From Lederbergia citrisecunda (lineage in GTDB: Bacteria > Bacillota > Bacilli > Bacillales > Bacillaceae_C): 64,000 nucleotides of DNA. The stretch is from the NCBI RefSeq assembly GCF_018343695.1, contig NZ_JAGYPJ010000001.1, positions 507,001 through 571,000 of the forward strand. The letters run 5' to 3'. Every line of letters starts with the position of its first letter. Position 1 is the stretch's first letter. Both the position numbers and the translations under genes were made by a program. The notes beneath the pieces are model-generated. The model made no database searches, was not told the origin of the DNA, and saw only the letters and a program-made list of their open reading frames with translations. Positions 8,225 to 17,036 of the stretch are shown here, piece by piece.

Positions 8225-8316
8225 TTAGCGGGTTACTTGGAAAGGTTTCTTCTTTACATCATTTCGTTTTAATGAAATGATTTTATTAAAGAAATATCCG
8301 ATTTTTCAAAGCCCAA
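8225..8316 (-). pseudogene. Tiny gene with apparent 1-base frameshift
   Basis: TTG 8316 follows GGGAG at nine bases and opens MGFEK; the frame then stops early. The next frame continues GYFFNKIISLKRNDVKKKPF and ends at TAA 8225 just before a strong hairpin. The two frames join if the A5 run at 8301-8305 (as T5 on the plus strand) were A6, giving about 30 basic residues. I do not recognise the peptide. It may be a broken gene, a homopolymer sequencing error, or chance. Confidence 0.35.
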
Positions 8317-8571
8317 CGCAATCATCTCCCTTGTCAATAGTGTCAAGTTTGATAAGCATGGTCAATGTTCATCGTGGCTTTCCGCTTCTACTGCAGATAA
8401 GTGTCTTCGACAACCACCCCAGCTTCGCTTAGTCCCGCTCCTTCGATATTATATTGTCCATATTTTAAATCGAGAATACAGGTAAAAATAACCATAAAAG
8501 TAGTATGTCTCTCGAGTTTTCTTTTGGTACAATAATGATACTGTAGTGATTAATAAGAAAGGGCGTTTTTC

Positions 8572-9309
8572 ATGTCTTTACTTGAAGTGAAGAATTTAAC
8601 TGGTGGATATACGAAAAATCCTGTTTTAAAAGATGTATCATTTTCAGTTGATGCTGGACAAATGATCGGTTTAATTGGTTTGAATGGAGCAGGTAAAAGT
8701 ACTTCGATCAAACATATAATTGGATTAATGGAAGAACGATCAGGTTCCATTACGATTAATGGATTATCATTAAAGGGACAACCTGAAGAATATCGGAAAC
8801 AATTTTCGTTTGTTCCTGAAACTCCGATATTATACGAAGAGCTAACATTGGAGGAACATTTAAAATTATCTGCGATGGCATATGGACTTTCTGAAAAAGA
8901 ATATGAAGAGCGTATAGATCGACTATTAAAAGAATTTCGTCTTGATAAAAAAATCAAATGGTTTCCAGCTCACTTTTCCAAAGGGATGAAACAAAAAGTC
9001 ATGATTATGTGCGCGTTTTTAATCGAGCCGTCCTTATACATCATTGATGAACCTTTTGTCGGACTTGATCCTTTAGGAATTCAATCCCTACTTGATTTAA
9101 TGAATAGCATGAGAGAGAAGGGGGCAGGAATTTTAATGTCCACTCATATATTGGCGACAGCAGAACGCTATTGCGACGGATTTATTATTTTACATAATGG
9201 TGAAGTTCGAGCAAAAGGGACCTTACAGGAATTGCAAAAGGAATTTTCAATGCCAAATGCTACATTAGATGATATTTATATACAGCTGACAAAGGAAGAG
9301 ATGTCATGA
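8572..9309 (+). CDS. ecsA: ABC transporter ATPase EcsA
   Basis: The ATP-binding subunit of the EcsAB transporter. Residues 36-44 (GLNGAGKST) are the Walker A motif; the signature region reads FSKGMKQK, and Walker B is LYIIDEPF followed by the D-loop VGLDP and the switch STHIL. Loss of Ecs in B. subtilis affects exoenzyme secretion, sporulation and competence; the transported substrate is debated. ATG 8572 has an AAAGGG Shine-Dalgarno. The stop overlaps the ecsB start in ATGA, so the two are translationally coupled. Confidence 0.94.
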   Translation: MSLLEVKNLTGGYTKNPVLKDVSFSVDAGQMIGLIGLNGAGKSTSIKHIIGLMEERSGSITINGLSLKGQPEEYRKQFSFVPETPILYEELTLEEHLKLSAMAYGLSEKEYEERIDRLLKEFRLDKKIKWFPAHFSKGMKQKVMIMCAFLIEPSLYIIDEPFVGLDPLGIQSLLDLMNSMREKGAGILMSTHILATAERYCDGFIILHNGEVRAKGTLQELQKEFSMPNATLDDIYIQLTKEEMS

Positions 9310-10532
9310 AGCATATTTATGAGTTATGGCGGGAGAGATTTCAAACTTATTTGAAAGAGCTTCGGCGCTATCTGAAATATATGTTCAATGACCATTTGCT
9401 ATTTGTACTCATTTTTGGTGGGGGAGCAGCGATTTACTATTACTCAGGGTGGGTAAAAACATTAACTTCAGGATTTCCTGTAGGAATCGTAATGGCGTTT
9501 ATATTGGGGATTGTATTGACGGTAAGCCCAATCTCAACTCTTCTGAAGGAAGCAGATCTCGTATTTTTACTTCCTCTTGAGACAAAGCTCGGGCCGTATT
9601 TTAGAAAAGGGATGAGCGTAAGCTTTATTAGTCAAACATATATTATTTTACTGATTCTTGCAGCTTGTATGCCGATGTATGTTCAAGTAACGGGAAATGG
9701 TTTTCAGATGTTTTTTTACATGCTGCTCTTAGCCCTAGGCTTAAAATTATGGAATCTTATGATTCATTGGCAAATGTTAAAAATAAGAGATTCTTATGCG
9801 CAAATTTACAATTGGATCATTCGCTATATTTTTAATGCTCTTTTGTTTTATTTCTTTATTGAAAAAGCATCGTTTTGGTTTTTCGGAGTCGTTTTATTAA
9901 TCATGGCTGTTTTTACAATTTATGTAAGGGAAGCTACTAAAGATAAAACGATTAAGTGGGAAATATTAATTGAAAAAGAACAGGGAAGAATGCAGGCATT
10001 TTACCAGGCAGCGAACATGTTCACAGACGTTCCACATTTAAGAGGTAGAGTGAATAGAAGGAGATGGTTGGATCCAATCTTTTCCGTGATTCCTTACGGC
10101 AGTGAACATACATATCGTTTTTTATTTTCAAGGACGCTTTTAAGAATGAGTGAATTTTCTGGATTGATAATAAGACTTTCTCTAATTTCAATTTTTATCA
10201 TTCTTTTTAGTGGGAATTTCTATTTGTCCGTTATCATTTCTTTGCTTTTTCTTTATTTAACCGGATTTCAATTATTTCCGTTACTTCGCAAACATGAATT
10301 GAAGATATGGACGAGCCTATATCCGGTTGAGCAGTCTCAAAAAAGAAAAGCTTTTTTAGCACTATTATTACAAATCTTACTTGCCCAAGCGGTATTATTT
10401 GGAATTTGTGCGTTTATCAGTGCGGGGTTGCGTAATGGGATCATAGTGTTAGTAATCTCAATTATTTTTACGTTTGTATTTGCAAAACTTTATGCACCGG
10501 GTAGAGTTATGAAATTGGAGAAATATTATTAG
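9306..10532 (+). CDS. ecsB: ABC transporter membrane subunit EcsB
   Basis: A 408-residue integral membrane protein with several hydrophobic segments, including long ones near 35-50, 105-150, 165-205 and 285-320 and near the C-terminus. It matches EcsB in position, size and overlap with ecsA. It forms the permease of the Ecs transporter. The third gene of the B. subtilis operon, ecsC, is absent; a hairpin and the opposite-strand yhaA follow directly. Confidence 0.92.
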   Translation: MKHIYELWRERFQTYLKELRRYLKYMFNDHLLFVLIFGGGAAIYYYSGWVKTLTSGFPVGIVMAFILGIVLTVSPISTLLKEADLVFLLPLETKLGPYFRKGMSVSFISQTYIILLILAACMPMYVQVTGNGFQMFFYMLLLALGLKLWNLMIHWQMLKIRDSYAQIYNWIIRYIFNALLFYFFIEKASFWFFGVVLLIMAVFTIYVREATKDKTIKWEILIEKEQGRMQAFYQAANMFTDVPHLRGRVNRRRWLDPIFSVIPYGSEHTYRFLFSRTLLRMSEFSGLIIRLSLISIFIILFSGNFYLSVIISLLFLYLTGFQLFPLLRKHELKIWTSLYPVEQSQKRKAFLALLLQILLAQAVLFGICAFISAGLRNGIIVLVISIIFTFVFAKLYAPGRVMKLEKYY

Positions 10533-10606
10533 AGGTTACGTGTATTAAAAAGCGAGTGTACAAAAAGCATGTCTTACCTTGGATAATAAATATTGGTCGA
10601 ACATAA

Positions 10607-10639
10607 ACCGGGACTAAAATCATTGATTTTAGTCCCGGT
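10607..10639. terminator. Hairpin between ecsB and yhaA
   Basis: A perfect 15-bp stem ACCGGGACTAAAATC/GATTTTAGTCCCGGT with a very short loop. No long T-run follows it in either direction, so it may be a terminator with weak tail or an intergenic repeat. Confidence 0.55.
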
Positions 10640-10761
10640 AGTTCGTAAATATAGAAAAATGTTTGCTTTTTTATGGTCTCAATTTAGCATGCATTGGGAT
10701 AGAGCCAGTCGTTAATATCATTTCTGTCTCGATAAAAGTTTTATAAAGCATTCTACATTAT

Positions 10762-11937
10762 TTAGTTGTTTTGCGCACGTAATGCTGCCAATCCTAATGT
10801 TTTTGCTGCTGCAAGCATCGCTTTTTCATTAATATCAAATTTTGGATGATGATGAGGATAGCCTTGCTCGACACCATCTGGTCTTGCTCCTGTGAAAAAG
10901 AATGTCCCTTTCACAATTTGCAAATAATAGGCAAAGTCTTCGCCGCCCATTTCTGGTTTTGTTTCTTCAATTAAAGTATTTTCAGGTACTTCTTTTGCCA
11001 CATCAACAAGGAAGTCTGTTTCAGCATCGTGATTAACAACAGCTGGATATCCTCGATAATAGTTAAACTCATAATCGCAATTAGCCGCAATACAAGTACC
11101 TTTTACTATTCTCTCAATCTCTTTTTCAATCATATCTCTTACATCTTCGTTAAACGTACGAACCGTGCCTCCAAGTTTTGCTTGATCTGCTATTACGTTG
11201 AAAGCATTGTCGGATACAAAAGATCCTACGGATACAACCGCTGATTCAATTGGAGATACTCTGCGACTTACGATTTGCTGTAGGTTCATGACGAGCTGAG
11301 ATCCAATTACAATTGCATCTTTCGTTTTATGAGGCTGTGCACCGTGACCTCCGTATCCTTTAATGGTAATTTCAAACCGATCTGCTGCAGCCATTATCGG
11401 TCCTTTTCGGTAACGAATATTCCCATAAGGACCATCTGCCCAAAGATGGGTACCAAAAATGACATCAACGCCATCTAAACAGCCATCTTCAATCATAGGT
11501 TTAGCACCGCCTGGAGCAAATTCTTCCGCATGTTGGTGGATCATCACATATTCTCCAGAAAGTTCTTCTTTCATTTCATTCAAAACCCTTGCCAATATTA
11601 ATAACGTAGCAGTATGTCCATCATGACCGCACGCATGCATGACTCCAGGGACAAGTGATTTAAAAGTAAGACCTGTTTCTTCATGAATAGGTAAAGCATC
11701 GAAGTCTGCACGCAATGCTACAGTTTTTCCTGGTTTTCCACCTTTAATTTTAGCGACAACTCCATTGCCGCCAACACCGGTTTTCACTTCCACACCAAGA
11801 CGATGGTAGTACTCTGCGATAAACGCAGCTGTTTTAACCTCTTTAAAGGAAAGTTCAGGATTTTGGTGCAAGTAGCGTCTAATTTTAACCATGTCATTAT
11901 AGTAGTTCTCTAATCGTTCAAATAGTTTTTCCTTCAT
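10762..11937 (-). CDS. yhaA: M20-family amidohydrolase YhaA
   Basis: A 391-residue peptidase-like amidohydrolase of the aminoacylase/N-acyl-amino acid hydrolase group. Metal-binding and catalytic features are visible: RADFDALP, MHACGHDGH, QHAEEFAPGGAK with the catalytic Glu pair, GTHLWADGP, and the late GGEDFAYY and HHHPKFDINE. It likely removes acyl groups from amino acids in the cytosol; the substrate is unknown. ATG 11937 is chosen over GTG 11949, which has no ribosome-binding site. Confidence 0.88.
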   Translation of the reverse strand: MKEKLFERLENYYNDMVKIRRYLHQNPELSFKEVKTAAFIAEYYHRLGVEVKTGVGGNGVVAKIKGGKPGKTVALRADFDALPIHEETGLTFKSLVPGVMHACGHDGHTATLLILARVLNEMKEELSGEYVMIHQHAEEFAPGGAKPMIEDGCLDGVDVIFGTHLWADGPYGNIRYRKGPIMAAADRFEITIKGYGGHGAQPHKTKDAIVIGSQLVMNLQQIVSRRVSPIESAVVSVGSFVSDNAFNVIADQAKLGGTVRTFNEDVRDMIEKEIERIVKGTCIAANCDYEFNYYRGYPAVVNHDAETDFLVDVAKEVPENTLIEETKPEMGGEDFAYYLQIVKGTFFFTGARPDGVEQGYPHHHPKFDINEKAMLAAAKTLGLAALRAQNN

Positions 11938-12017
11938 ATCTACGCACACCCACTTAATAAATATTTTTAGGCTCGAAATAATTATATCAATTTTTCAGAA
12001 GAGTGTGCGAAGGAAAT

Positions 12018-12051
12018 TAAAAAACCCGGAGATTACACTCGGTTTTTTTAT
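12018..12051. terminator. Terminator between yhaA and hmoB region
   Basis: A-rich run, stem ACCCGGAG/CTCGGTT with one mismatch, then seven T residues. It lies just downstream of hmoB on the minus strand, whose flanking A run acts as the T tail. Confidence 0.7.
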
Positions 12052-12053
12052 CC

Positions 12054-12551
12054 TCAATCTGTATTCTTTTCTTCGGAAACAAAATAGGTTGAACTATATG
12101 CAGGCCCTGAAAATATATTAGTACCTTTTGATTGAAAATGGAGATTTTGATACATATTAGAATTTTTCCATGTACGAATATGCTCTTCGTCATTCCACAT
12201 CGTCATTAGCAAGTACGTATCATTTGATAACGGACGAAGCAAACGAGCTGTAATAAATCCAGTTTCATTTTGAATTAATTTTACCTTGTCCGCCATTCCA
12301 TAATCAAAAATCGGCCTGTTTTCATCTCTTACTGGAATAAAACTGCATGCAACGACACCTTCATTTGCAAAGTCGCCTACTGCTTCCATTAATTCATACT
12401 TTTTAGGTGATTGGAATACTGTTGATCCTGTTGTTTCATGCCAAAGCAAGCAACCTTCTACATTTTGCATTAAAACCATTTTTTCATTTGAATACTTTTC
12501 TTCTATTTTTTTCAAAAAATAATGAGTCCCCATCGCGATATAAACATACAT
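12054..12551 (-). CDS. hmoB: Haem-degrading monooxygenase HmoB (YhgC)
   Basis: A 165-residue protein matching HmoB, which opens haem and releases iron. The C-terminal half is an ABM (antibiotic biosynthesis monooxygenase-like) domain with LLMTMWNDEEHIRTWKNS, preceded by the GFITARLLRPL strand; the N-terminal half is the extension typical of HmoB. A GAGGTGG ribosome-binding site precedes ATG 12551. It is divergent from hemE, so haem breakdown and haem synthesis genes share one intergenic region. Confidence 0.88.
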   Translation of the reverse strand: MYVYIAMGTHYFLKKIEEKYSNEKMVLMQNVEGCLLWHETTGSTVFQSPKKYELMEAVGDFANEGVVACSFIPVRDENRPIFDYGMADKVKLIQNETGFITARLLRPLSNDTYLLMTMWNDEEHIRTWKNSNMYQNLHFQSKGTNIFSGPAYSSTYFVSEEKNTD

Positions 12552-12818
12552 ACAACCACCTCATTCTCATTTAATAACGTTTATTTATTGTATTTAACCT
12601 ATCATAAGTTTTACCCTTGAAACAGATTGGCAAACAGTCAGTAACAATATACATATGAAGATATAAAAAGGACAAATTTATGACAACAAGCGTAGTTGCC
12701 TATACTTTGAATAGGAAAAATACTATAGTTATATCGGATTACTTTATTTCTAATAATTTTTAGTTCATTCACTTTTATAATACAATACAGTTACTGAAAC
12801 CTTGAAAGGTGGACAATC

Positions 12819-13862
12819 ATGAAAAACATTGAAAATGATACTTTTTTGCGTGCTGCCAAAGGAGAGAAAACGGAACATGTTCCTGTTTGGTATATGAGAC
12901 AAGCTGGTCGCTCTCAAGCTGAGTATCGCAAAATAAAAGAAAAATATTCACTATTTGAAATCACACACCAACCGGAACTTTGCGCGTATGTAACTAGGCT
13001 CCCTGTTGAAATGTATAACGTGGATGCAGCCATTCTCTATAAAGATATTATGACTCCACTCCCAGCAATAGGAGTCGATGTAGAAATAAAAAGTGGGATC
13101 GGTCCAGTCATTGATAACCCAATCCGTTCGATTAAAGATGTAGAAGCTTTGGGTGAAATTCACCCTGAAGAAGATATTCCATATGTTCTTGATACAATCA
13201 AAATTTTAACAGAAGAACAACTGACAGTTCCTTTAATTGGTTTTACCGGTGCACCTTTTACTCTCGCTAGTTATATGATTGAAGGTGGCCCTTCTAGAAA
13301 CTATCATAAAACAAAAGCTTTCATGTATTCTGAACCAGAAGCTTGGTTTTTATTGATGGAAAAGCTAGGAGATATGGCTGTTACATATTTAAAAGCACAA
13401 ATCAAAGCTGGTGCAAGTGCGGTACAGATCTTTGACTCTTGGGTAGGTGCGCTAAGTAGAGCTGATTATAAAAAATACATTAAACCAGTCATGACTAAAA
13501 TATTTACTGAAATGAGAACAGAGAATGTTCCATTAATTATGCACGGTGTAGGGGCAAGTCATTTGGCCTTGGAATGGAATGACCTCCCACTTGATGTCGT
13601 TGGACTTGATTGGAGATTGCCGATTGCTGACGCTAGAAAAATAGGTGTTACAAAAGCAGTTCAAGGAAATTTAGACCCTGCTGTCTTAATCGCGAATTGG
13701 GAAACAGTTGAAGAACGTGCAAAAGAAATTATTGATCAAGGCATACAATCACCAGGGTTTATTTTTAACCTTGGACACGGAGTATTCCCAGAAGTCGATC
13801 CTGAAATGTTAAAGCGTCTCACTTCATTTATTCATGAATACAGTGCTGAAAAGTTAAAATAA
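12819..13862 (+). CDS. hemE: Uroporphyrinogen decarboxylase HemE
   Basis: Converts uroporphyrinogen III to coproporphyrinogen III by four decarboxylations. The 347 residues hold the signature [12 protein letters not shown] near residue 26 (substrate-binding arginines), [12 protein letters not shown], and [10 protein letters not shown]. It is the first gene of the hemEHY operon, with 26 bases to hemH. ATG 12819 follows GAAAGGTGG. A TATAAT hexamer at 12776-12781 is a plausible -10 box, but I see no good -35. Confidence 0.97.
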   Translation: MKNIENDTFLRAAKGEKTEHVPVWYMRQAGRSQAEYRKIKEKYSLFEITHQPELCAYVTRLPVEMYNVDAAILYKDIMTPLPAIGVDVEIKSGIGPVIDNPIRSIKDVEALGEIHPEEDIPYVLDTIKILTEEQLTVPLIGFTGAPFTLASYMIEGGPSRNYHKTKAFMYSEPEAWFLLMEKLGDMAVTYLKAQIKAGASAVQIFDSWVGALSRADYKKYIKPVMTKIFTEMRTENVPLIMHGVGASHLALEWNDLPLDVVGLDWRLPIADARKIGVTKAVQGNLDPAVLIANWETVEERAKEIIDQGIQSPGFIFNLGHGVFPEVDPEMLKRLTSFIHEYSAEKLK

Positions 13863-13888
13863 AGATCATACGAAACGGAGTGAACGAA

Positions 13889-14827
13889 ATGACAAAAAAG
13901 AAAATGGGACTTTTAGTAATGGCCTACGGAACTCCATACAGTGAGGAAGATATTGAACGATATTATACACATATTCGCCATGGGCGTCCGCCTGCGAAGG
14001 AAGCTCTCGAAGATTTGGAGAATCGATATAAAGCAATCGGCGGAATATCACCCCTTGCCAAAATTACACAACAGCAAGCTTTCGGACTTCAAGATCATTT
14101 AAATGAAATTCAAGATGAAATTGAATTTAAAGCATATATCGGTTTAAAACATATTGAGCCATTCATTGAGGATGCTGTGGAAAAAATGCATGAAGATGGA
14201 ATTGAAGAGGCTGTTTCGTTAGTTTTGGCTCCTCATTTTTCAACGTTTAGTGTGAAATCATATAACGAGCGTGCGAAAGAAACAGCAGAAAAGCTTGGTG
14301 GTCCAGTTATTACATCTGTTGAAAGCTGGTACCAAGAACCTAAATTCATACAATTTTGGGCAGATGAGGTTAAAGAAGTATATCAAACTATGCCAGAGGA
14401 CGAGCGAAATCAAGCTTGCTTAATAGTATCCGCTCATAGTCTTCCAGAAAAAATTCTTCAATTAGGAGATCCGTACCCTAAGCAATTAGAAGAAACAGCT
14501 GATTTAATCGCGAAAGAAGCGGGTATTACAGAATATGAAGTTGGCTGGCAAAGTGAAGGTAATACTCCTGATCCATGGCTAGGACCAGATGTACAAGATT
14601 TAACTAGAGAACTATTCGAGAAAAAAGGCTATAAAGCCTTTGTGTATATTCCTGTGGGATTCGTTTCAACACATCTTGAAGTTTTATATGATAATGATGT
14701 GGAATGTAAAGTAGTAACGGATGAAGTAGGTGCAGCATATTACCGACCAGCTATGCCTGATGCACAACCTAAATTCATTGACGCTCTTGTCTCCGTTATT
14801 TTAAAGCATCTCGGTAAAGAACAATAA
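13889..14827 (+). CDS. hemH: Coproporphyrin ferrochelatase HemH (CpfC)
   Basis: Inserts ferrous iron into coproporphyrin III in the Gram-positive haem pathway. The sequence aligns closely with B. subtilis HemH over its full 312 residues. The active-site histidine lies in SAHSLPEK and the acidic partner in [13 protein letters not shown] 13889 is eight bases after GGAG; GTG 13880, in the same frame, overlaps that site. hemY follows 24 bases later. Confidence 0.97.
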   Translation: MTKKKMGLLVMAYGTPYSEEDIERYYTHIRHGRPPAKEALEDLENRYKAIGGISPLAKITQQQAFGLQDHLNEIQDEIEFKAYIGLKHIEPFIEDAVEKMHEDGIEEAVSLVLAPHFSTFSVKSYNERAKETAEKLGGPVITSVESWYQEPKFIQFWADEVKEVYQTMPEDERNQACLIVSAHSLPEKILQLGDPYPKQLEETADLIAKEAGITEYEVGWQSEGNTPDPWLGPDVQDLTRELFEKKGYKAFVYIPVGFVSTHLEVLYDNDVECKVVTDEVGAAYYRPAMPDAQPKFIDALVSVILKHLGKEQ

Positions 14828-14851
14828 CTAGTAGAAGTAGGCGATTTTAAC

Positions 14852-16264
14852 TTGAATGACAATAAAAAAAAGGTTGTTGTGATCGGTGGTGGAATAACTG
14901 GTTTAACGACAGCTTATTATTTGCAGAAAACAATTGATGAACGGGACCTTCCCATAGAAGTGACACTCCTGGAAGCAAGTCATAAATTAGGAGGCAAAAT
15001 CCAAACGATTCATCAAGATGGTTTTGTCATTGAAAGAGGACCTGATTCATTTTTGGAGAGGAAAACGAGTGCCGCGGAGTTAGCTAGGGAAGTTGGATTA
15101 GGTGATGATCTCGTTAATAATACTGCTGGTAAATCGTATGTATTAGTAAAAGAACAGCTTCATCCTATGCCTCAAGGGGCTGTAATGGGAATTCCAACTA
15201 AAATAGGTCCATTTGTAACGACTGGGCTCTTTTCTGTACAAGGAAAAATGCGTGCAGCATGTGATTTCATTTTGCCTCGATCAAAAAAAGAAGGCGACCA
15301 ATCTCTTGGTCAATTTTTCCGAAGAAGACTTGGTGATGAAGTAGTCGAAAATTTAATCGAACCGCTTCTATCAGGAATATACGCAGGAGATATTGACCAA
15401 CTCAGCCTAATGTCAACATTTCCTCAGTTTTATAAGGTGGAGCAGGAGCATCGAAGTTTAATTCTTGGAATGAAGAAGACGACGCCGCAAGCGCCTAAAA
15501 ATCGTTTAACAAGCAAGAATCAAGGCATTTTTCTTACATTAAAAAGTGGTTTGCAATCATTGGTTGATGCAATTGAGGAGAATTTAACTAATTGTACAAT
15601 CATGAAAGGTGTACAAGTCACATCATTAGTAAAACAGTCTGATTTAAGCTATGAGCTGAAACTGAATAATAATGAAATCATCCAGGCAGACAGCGTTGTG
15701 ATTGCATTGCCACATCTAGCGATTGCAGAGCTTTTACATGAAAAGGAATATTTAAGCAGTTTGAAACAAATGCCTGCCACAACGGTAGCAACTGTTGCTA
15801 TGGCATTTGATGAAAAGGATGTTGAAAATTCTCTTAATGGTACTGGGTTTGTTGTTTCTAGAAATAGTGACTATACAATTACAGCTTGTACATGGACAAA
15901 TAAAAAATGGCCACATACAACCCCAGAAGGAAAAGTACTATTGAGATGCTATGTAGGGCGAGCTGGGGAAGAGGCGGTAGTCGAACTTTCAGATGTGGAA
16001 ATTGAGAAAATTGTTTTAGAAGATTTGAAGAAAACGATGGATATTGAAGCAAAGCCGTTATTCACAATTGTTACTCGCTTGGAAAAGTCAATGCCTCAAT
16101 ATACTGTTGGCCATAAAAACAGAATAGAAGAAATGAAGGATAAGCTTGGTGATGATATGCCTGGTGTTTTTGTGACAGGAGCTTCTTTTGATGGGATTGG
16201 AATTCCGGACTGTATCGACCAAGGAAAAAAAGCAGTACAGGATGTTCTTCAATATATAAAGTGA
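14852..16264 (+). CDS. hemY: Coproporphyrinogen III oxidase HemY (CgoX)
   Basis: An FAD enzyme of 470 residues that oxidises coproporphyrinogen III to coproporphyrin III, the step before iron insertion. The N-terminal Rossmann motif is VVVIGGGITGLT, followed by the ERGPDSFL region; the C-terminal FAD-contact segment is GVFVTGASFDGIGIPDCI. It starts at TTG 14852 with only a weak ribosome-binding site. It ends the hemEHY operon before a clear terminator. Confidence 0.96.
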   Translation: MNDNKKKVVVIGGGITGLTTAYYLQKTIDERDLPIEVTLLEASHKLGGKIQTIHQDGFVIERGPDSFLERKTSAAELAREVGLGDDLVNNTAGKSYVLVKEQLHPMPQGAVMGIPTKIGPFVTTGLFSVQGKMRAACDFILPRSKKEGDQSLGQFFRRRLGDEVVENLIEPLLSGIYAGDIDQLSLMSTFPQFYKVEQEHRSLILGMKKTTPQAPKNRLTSKNQGIFLTLKSGLQSLVDAIEENLTNCTIMKGVQVTSLVKQSDLSYELKLNNNEIIQADSVVIALPHLAIAELLHEKEYLSSLKQMPATTVATVAMAFDEKDVENSLNGTGFVVSRNSDYTITACTWTNKKWPHTTPEGKVLLRCYVGRAGEEAVVELSDVEIEKIVLEDLKKTMDIEAKPLFTIVTRLEKSMPQYTVGHKNRIEEMKDKLGDDMPGVFVTGASFDGIGIPDCIDQGKKAVQDVLQYIK

Positions 16265-16266
16265 AG

Positions 16267-16292
16267 CAGCTAATTATGTTAGCTGTTTTTTT
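16267..16292 (+). terminator. Terminator of hemEHY
   Basis: 7-bp stem CAGCTAA/TTAGCTG, 5-base loop, then seven T residues, three bases after the hemY stop. Confidence 0.92.
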
Positions 16293-16335
16293 CTTGCTTT
16301 TAAAAAAGATATATGTTAAATTTTAAAGTACAAAC

Positions 16336-16358
16336 TGACTGAAAATGTATTTTGGTCA
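16336..16358. promoter_or_regulatory. Putative YhgD operator upstream of yhgD
   Basis: An imperfect 23-bp palindrome with the pattern TGACT-N11-TTGGTCA and outer TGAC/GTCA arms. The same pattern, inverted, occurs upstream of yhgE at 16980-17002. It lies just before the yhgD ribosome-binding site, as expected for an autoregulated TetR-family gene. Confidence 0.6.
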
Positions 16359-16381
16359 ATTATTGAAAGGAGGTATATATA

Positions 16382-16954
16382 ATGTCTATTGATCGTAAGC
16401 GACTCATCATTGAAGCTGCTACAAAATCCTTTGCTATGTTCGGGTATAAAGCAACCTCGATGGATCAAGTTGCAAAAATAGCTAATGTTGGAAAAGGGAC
16501 CATTTATACTTTTTTTACTAATAAAGAAGAATTGCTTAGTGAAATTGTCAACTCTTTAATAAAAGAAATGAAGGCAGCTGCAGAAGAAACCATTCAAGAA
16601 GAATTATCGTTTTTTGAAAACGTCAATTTAGCTATATACGAATTATTGAAATTTAGAAAACAACATCAATTAACGATAAAGCTTTTTCAAGAAGAACGGG
16701 AAATTGGTACCCCAGCGGTTAAAGAAATGATGGATAAAGTTGAATCAGCAATCGTGAATTATATTAAAGATAAAGTGGTAGAAGCGATTGAAAAAGGTGA
16801 GATTCGAAAATGCGATCCGGAAATTACAGCATTTATTATGCTGAAGATGTATATATCTTTAATTTTCGATTGGGAAAAATCTCATAAACCATTGGATAAA
16901 GAAAAAATTTCTGAGCTGTTCAAATTTTACTTATTTACGGGATTATCAAAGTAG
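16382..16954 (+). CDS. yhgD: TetR-family regulator YhgD
   Basis: A 190-residue repressor with an N-terminal TetR helix-turn-helix (TKSFAMFGYKATSMDQVAKI, then NVGKGTIYTFF) and a helical ligand-binding domain. It lies between hemY and yhgE, as in B. subtilis. Matching palindromes upstream of this gene and yhgE suggest that it controls itself and yhgE. The strong AAAGGAGG precedes ATG 16382. The effector is unknown. Confidence 0.88.
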   Translation: MSIDRKRLIIEAATKSFAMFGYKATSMDQVAKIANVGKGTIYTFFTNKEELLSEIVNSLIKEMKAAAEETIQEELSFFENVNLAIYELLKFRKQHQLTIKLFQEEREIGTPAVKEMMDKVESAIVNYIKDKVVEAIEKGEIRKCDPEITAFIMLKMYISLIFDWEKSHKPLDKEKISELFKFYLFTGLSK

Positions 16955-16979
16955 ATGATCCGTTTTTTTAAAAGGTGAT

Positions 16980-17002
16980 TGACCAATTGAGAAAAATAGT
17001 CA
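16980..17002. promoter_or_regulatory. Putative YhgD operator upstream of yhgE
   Basis: A 23-bp element TGACCAA-N11-AGTCA, the reverse complement of the TGACT-N11-TTGGTCA pattern upstream of yhgD. It lies 35 bases before the yhgE start. Confidence 0.6.
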
Positions 17003-17036
17003 TAATGTTTTATTTTTACAAAGGAAGGATTTTTGT

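Noticed and set aside
10533-10761. ecsC remnant after ecsB
   Set aside because: Only a hairpin and AT-rich DNA are present; no EcsC-like frame in any direction.
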